A DNA stretch of 6,689 bases from Deltaproteobacteria bacterium (lineage in GTDB: Bacteria > Desulfobacterota > Binatia > UBA9968). The notes under the pieces were generated by a model. The model was not told the DNA's origin and did not search any database. It saw only the letters and a program-made list of their open reading frames with translations. Positions 5,866 through 6,689 of this stretch are shown one piece after another (the first letter of the stretch is position 1; each line of letters starts with the position of its first letter). Made by a program: the position numbers and the translations under genes. Where the stretch lies: contig JAHFAP010000178.1 in assembly GCA_023250495.1 (NCBI GenBank), forward strand, positions 1-6,689, written 5' to 3'.

Positions 5866-5922
5866 AAAAACCTAAGCCCGGAACCTCCGCGTGTCGTCGA
5901 GCACGGAGGCCCGGGCTTTAGG
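5866..5922 (-). terminator. Rho-independent terminator-like hairpin before the packaging genes
   Basis: On the minus strand CCTAAAGCCCGG pairs with CCGGGCTTAGG (one unpaired A), and inside it CCTCCGTG pairs with CACGCGGAGG (one unpaired C), around a loop of about eight bases. The long GC-rich stem is followed at once by TTTTTG. That is the form of an intrinsic terminator for transcripts coming from the helix-turn-helix gene. In the plus direction there is no T-run, so it is not bidirectional. Only about 25 bases separate the T-run from the ATG of the probable small terminase, leaving no obvious room for a complete promoter. It could therefore be an attenuator that is read through or antiterminated to turn on the late genes. 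Confidence 0.75.
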
Positions 5923-5940
5923 CAAGGAGGTGAACGGCTT

Positions 5941-6087
5941 ATGGAACCGTTCCGTTTCACAGTTCAGAGGGTAAGACAAAGACTGGACGGAAGTAAATAC
6001 AAAAACGGGGCCGTGATGCTGTCCGCAGCTAAGAGGAGCTTACTGCTGCGACAGAATCTTCGTACCGGAGAAGTTCTTCGGCCTTGA
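5941..6087 (+). CDS. Possible small basic plus-strand ORF behind a perfect ribosome site
   Basis: The sequence AAGGAGGTGA at 5924-5933, a ten-base complement of the 16S rRNA 3' end, lies seven bases before an ATG at 5941. The ORF it would start encodes 48 residues rich in Arg and Lys (FRFTVQRVRQRL near the start, AAKRSLLLRQNLRTGEVLR at the end), with no Cys, membrane segment or known motif. It runs against all its neighbours, and its last 59 bases are antisense to the 3' end of the helix-turn-helix gene. For: the exceptional ribosome site and a position in the only sizeable gap. Against: very short, no visible plus-strand promoter, and chance occurrence cannot be excluded. A same-strand hairpin lies just upstream of the ribosome site. 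I recognise no family. Confidence 0.3.
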   Translation: MEPFRFTVQRVRQRLDGSKYKNGAVMLSAAKRSLLLRQNLRTGEVLRP

Positions 6088-6211
6088 TGCGATAATTTTT
6101 CCCCAGTTTGAATGCCTTGAGCTTCTTTCGCGCGATCATCCGGTACACGGTGGAAATGTGGCAGGTCCACCTGTTCGCAACTTCTTCGGGAGTATAGGAG
6201 GGCTTGGTCAT
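6029..6211 (-). CDS. Excisionase-like helix-turn-helix DNA-binding protein
   Basis: A 60-residue protein that is essentially one small winged helix-turn-helix domain of the MerR-like/excisionase (HTH_17) type. YTPEEVANRWTCHISTVYRM (6-25) gives the first two helices, RKKLKAFKLGKNYRIKAEEL (28-47) the wing and closing helix, and a short Ser-rich tail follows. Proteins like this bind DNA as transcriptional switches or as recombination-directionality factors. No integrase is visible here, so I do not call it Xis. The ATG overlaps the stop of the upstream gene as ATGA, and the ribosome site (GAAGAAG) is weak, which points to coupling. It lies before a terminator-like hairpin and the late packaging genes and might control that boundary; this is inference. 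Confidence 0.9.
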   Translation of the reverse strand: MTKPSYTPEEVANRWTCHISTVYRMIARKKLKAFKLGKNYRIKAEELLRYEDSVAAVSSS

Positions 6212-6689
6212 TTCTTCTTCATGAACTCTTTTACAACAAATCGGCCATATTTTGGTCGCCAGCTTCCGAGGCCAACAAGCAGACCTCCCTCTTCCAGTGA
6301 AATCTTAATATACTCGGGATCTCGCCGGTCATCGGCAACCAGGAGTTTGAAAGGTATGATCCAGGGCGCTTTGATCGCCGGCCGCTGAATGATTGCTACA
6401 GCCCCCGTTTTTGGCGGTATCCGACCCCAATGCTCATGTAGGTAATCCGGTTCCTTCTTCCCAAAAAGAAGATTACCGTCAACAAATACTGTCGCTTGAA
6501 GAAACGGCCATGCAGCCTTCCCCTTTTCCTTAAGACCCGATTTCTTGCAACCATCTATCAAGCAGCTTAAGAAAGCCTCCGATGACAGATAGAGACCCTT
6601 TTCATTGCGATGCACCTTTAGAAAGGCCAGTTTTGTTCGCTGTTCACTGGTGCTCCTCCCTCCGCTACTGCCGCTCTTGATTTTCCCCA
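6208..6689 (-). CDS. Conserved-looking phage protein of unknown function, C-terminal part (runs off right edge)
   Basis: The frame is open from 6208 to the right edge, giving about 159 codons with no stop, so the N-terminus lies outside. An internal GTG at 6615-6613 gives 135 residues but has no ribosome site, and the upstream residues (TSEQRTKLAFLKVHRNEKG) read smoothly into the rest, so I prefer the partial gene. Visible parts are GLYLSSEAFLSCLIDGCKK, a strand-rich middle, QRPAIKAPWIIPFKLLV, and a C-terminal EGGLLVGLGSWRPKYGRFVV. I have seen the order 'GLYL ... RP ... W ... GLG--RP--GRF' in uncharacterised phage and prophage proteins, usually among non-structural genes. I do not know its function. 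It is coupled to the helix-turn-helix gene by ATGA. By eye this gene is less GC-rich than the terminase. Confidence 0.75.
   Translation of the reverse strand, partial: GKIKSGSSGGRSTSEQRTKLAFLKVHRNEKGLYLSSEAFLSCLIDGCKKSGLKEKGKAAWPFLQATVFVDGNLLFGKKEPDYLHEHWGRIPPKTGAVAIIQRPAIKAPWIIPFKLLVADDRRDPEYIKISLEEGGLLVGLGSWRPKYGRFVVKEFMKKK

Noticed and set aside
5838..5870. A -35-like TTGAAA with CATATG 17 bases later, as a promoter for the packaging genes
   Set aside because: The -10-like part is the start codon itself, so any transcript would begin inside the gene; the match is also poor.
5935..5957. A short inverted repeat (GAACGG ... CCGTTC) as an operator
   Set aside because: It is only six base pairs with a nine-base loop and nothing ties it to a regulator; it may be chance.
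1..6689. CRISPR arrays, tRNA or rRNA genes, insertion sequences and attachment sites
   Set aside because: I saw no regularly spaced direct repeats, cloverleaf-like segments, transposase motifs, or integrase with flanking repeats on either strand.

Overview
The window looks like a piece of a tailed double-stranded DNA phage (or prophage) genome. Every convincing gene lies on the minus strand, the genes are packed with 4-base start/stop overlaps, and a large terminase with its ATPase and nuclease motifs sits in the middle. No integrase, lysis gene, portal or tRNA is visible. The host cannot be named. The DNA is GC-rich and many starts have strong AGGAGG Shine-Dalgarno sites. The small proteins look like those of uncultured environmental phages, but that is an impression only.

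Reading in the direction of transcription (right to left): a gene entering from the right edge (6208-6689, unknown, ending in a GLGSWRPKYGRF-type segment) is coupled to an excisionase-like helix-turn-helix gene (6029-6211). A 188-base gap follows, with a strong hairpin plus T-run pointing along the minus strand, and a possible 48-residue plus-strand ORF behind a perfect AAGGAGGTGA. Then come a probable small terminase subunit (5472-5840) and the large terminase (3842-5491).

Directly downstream of the large terminase, where a portal gene would often be, is an 81-residue protein that I recognise as an Acb2-type cyclic-oligonucleotide sponge (3587-3832), an inhibitor of CBASS (and probably related) nucleotide-signalling defence. 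It heads a run of small coupled genes of unknown function: a Cys-rich 125-residue protein, a 197-residue protein, and 47- and 63-residue proteins. An HNH endonuclease is wedged in after these, followed by a protein with two four-Cys zinc sites.

The left third returns to what look like virion-related genes: a 164-residue coiled-coil protein, a 106-residue beta-rich protein, and the start of a repetitive Ser/Thr/Val-rich protein that carries an apparent Sec signal peptide and runs off the left edge. The best candidate for a notable system is the acb2 homologue and the uncharacterised cassette behind it, which may be a counter-defence or accessory cluster inserted between packaging and structural genes.
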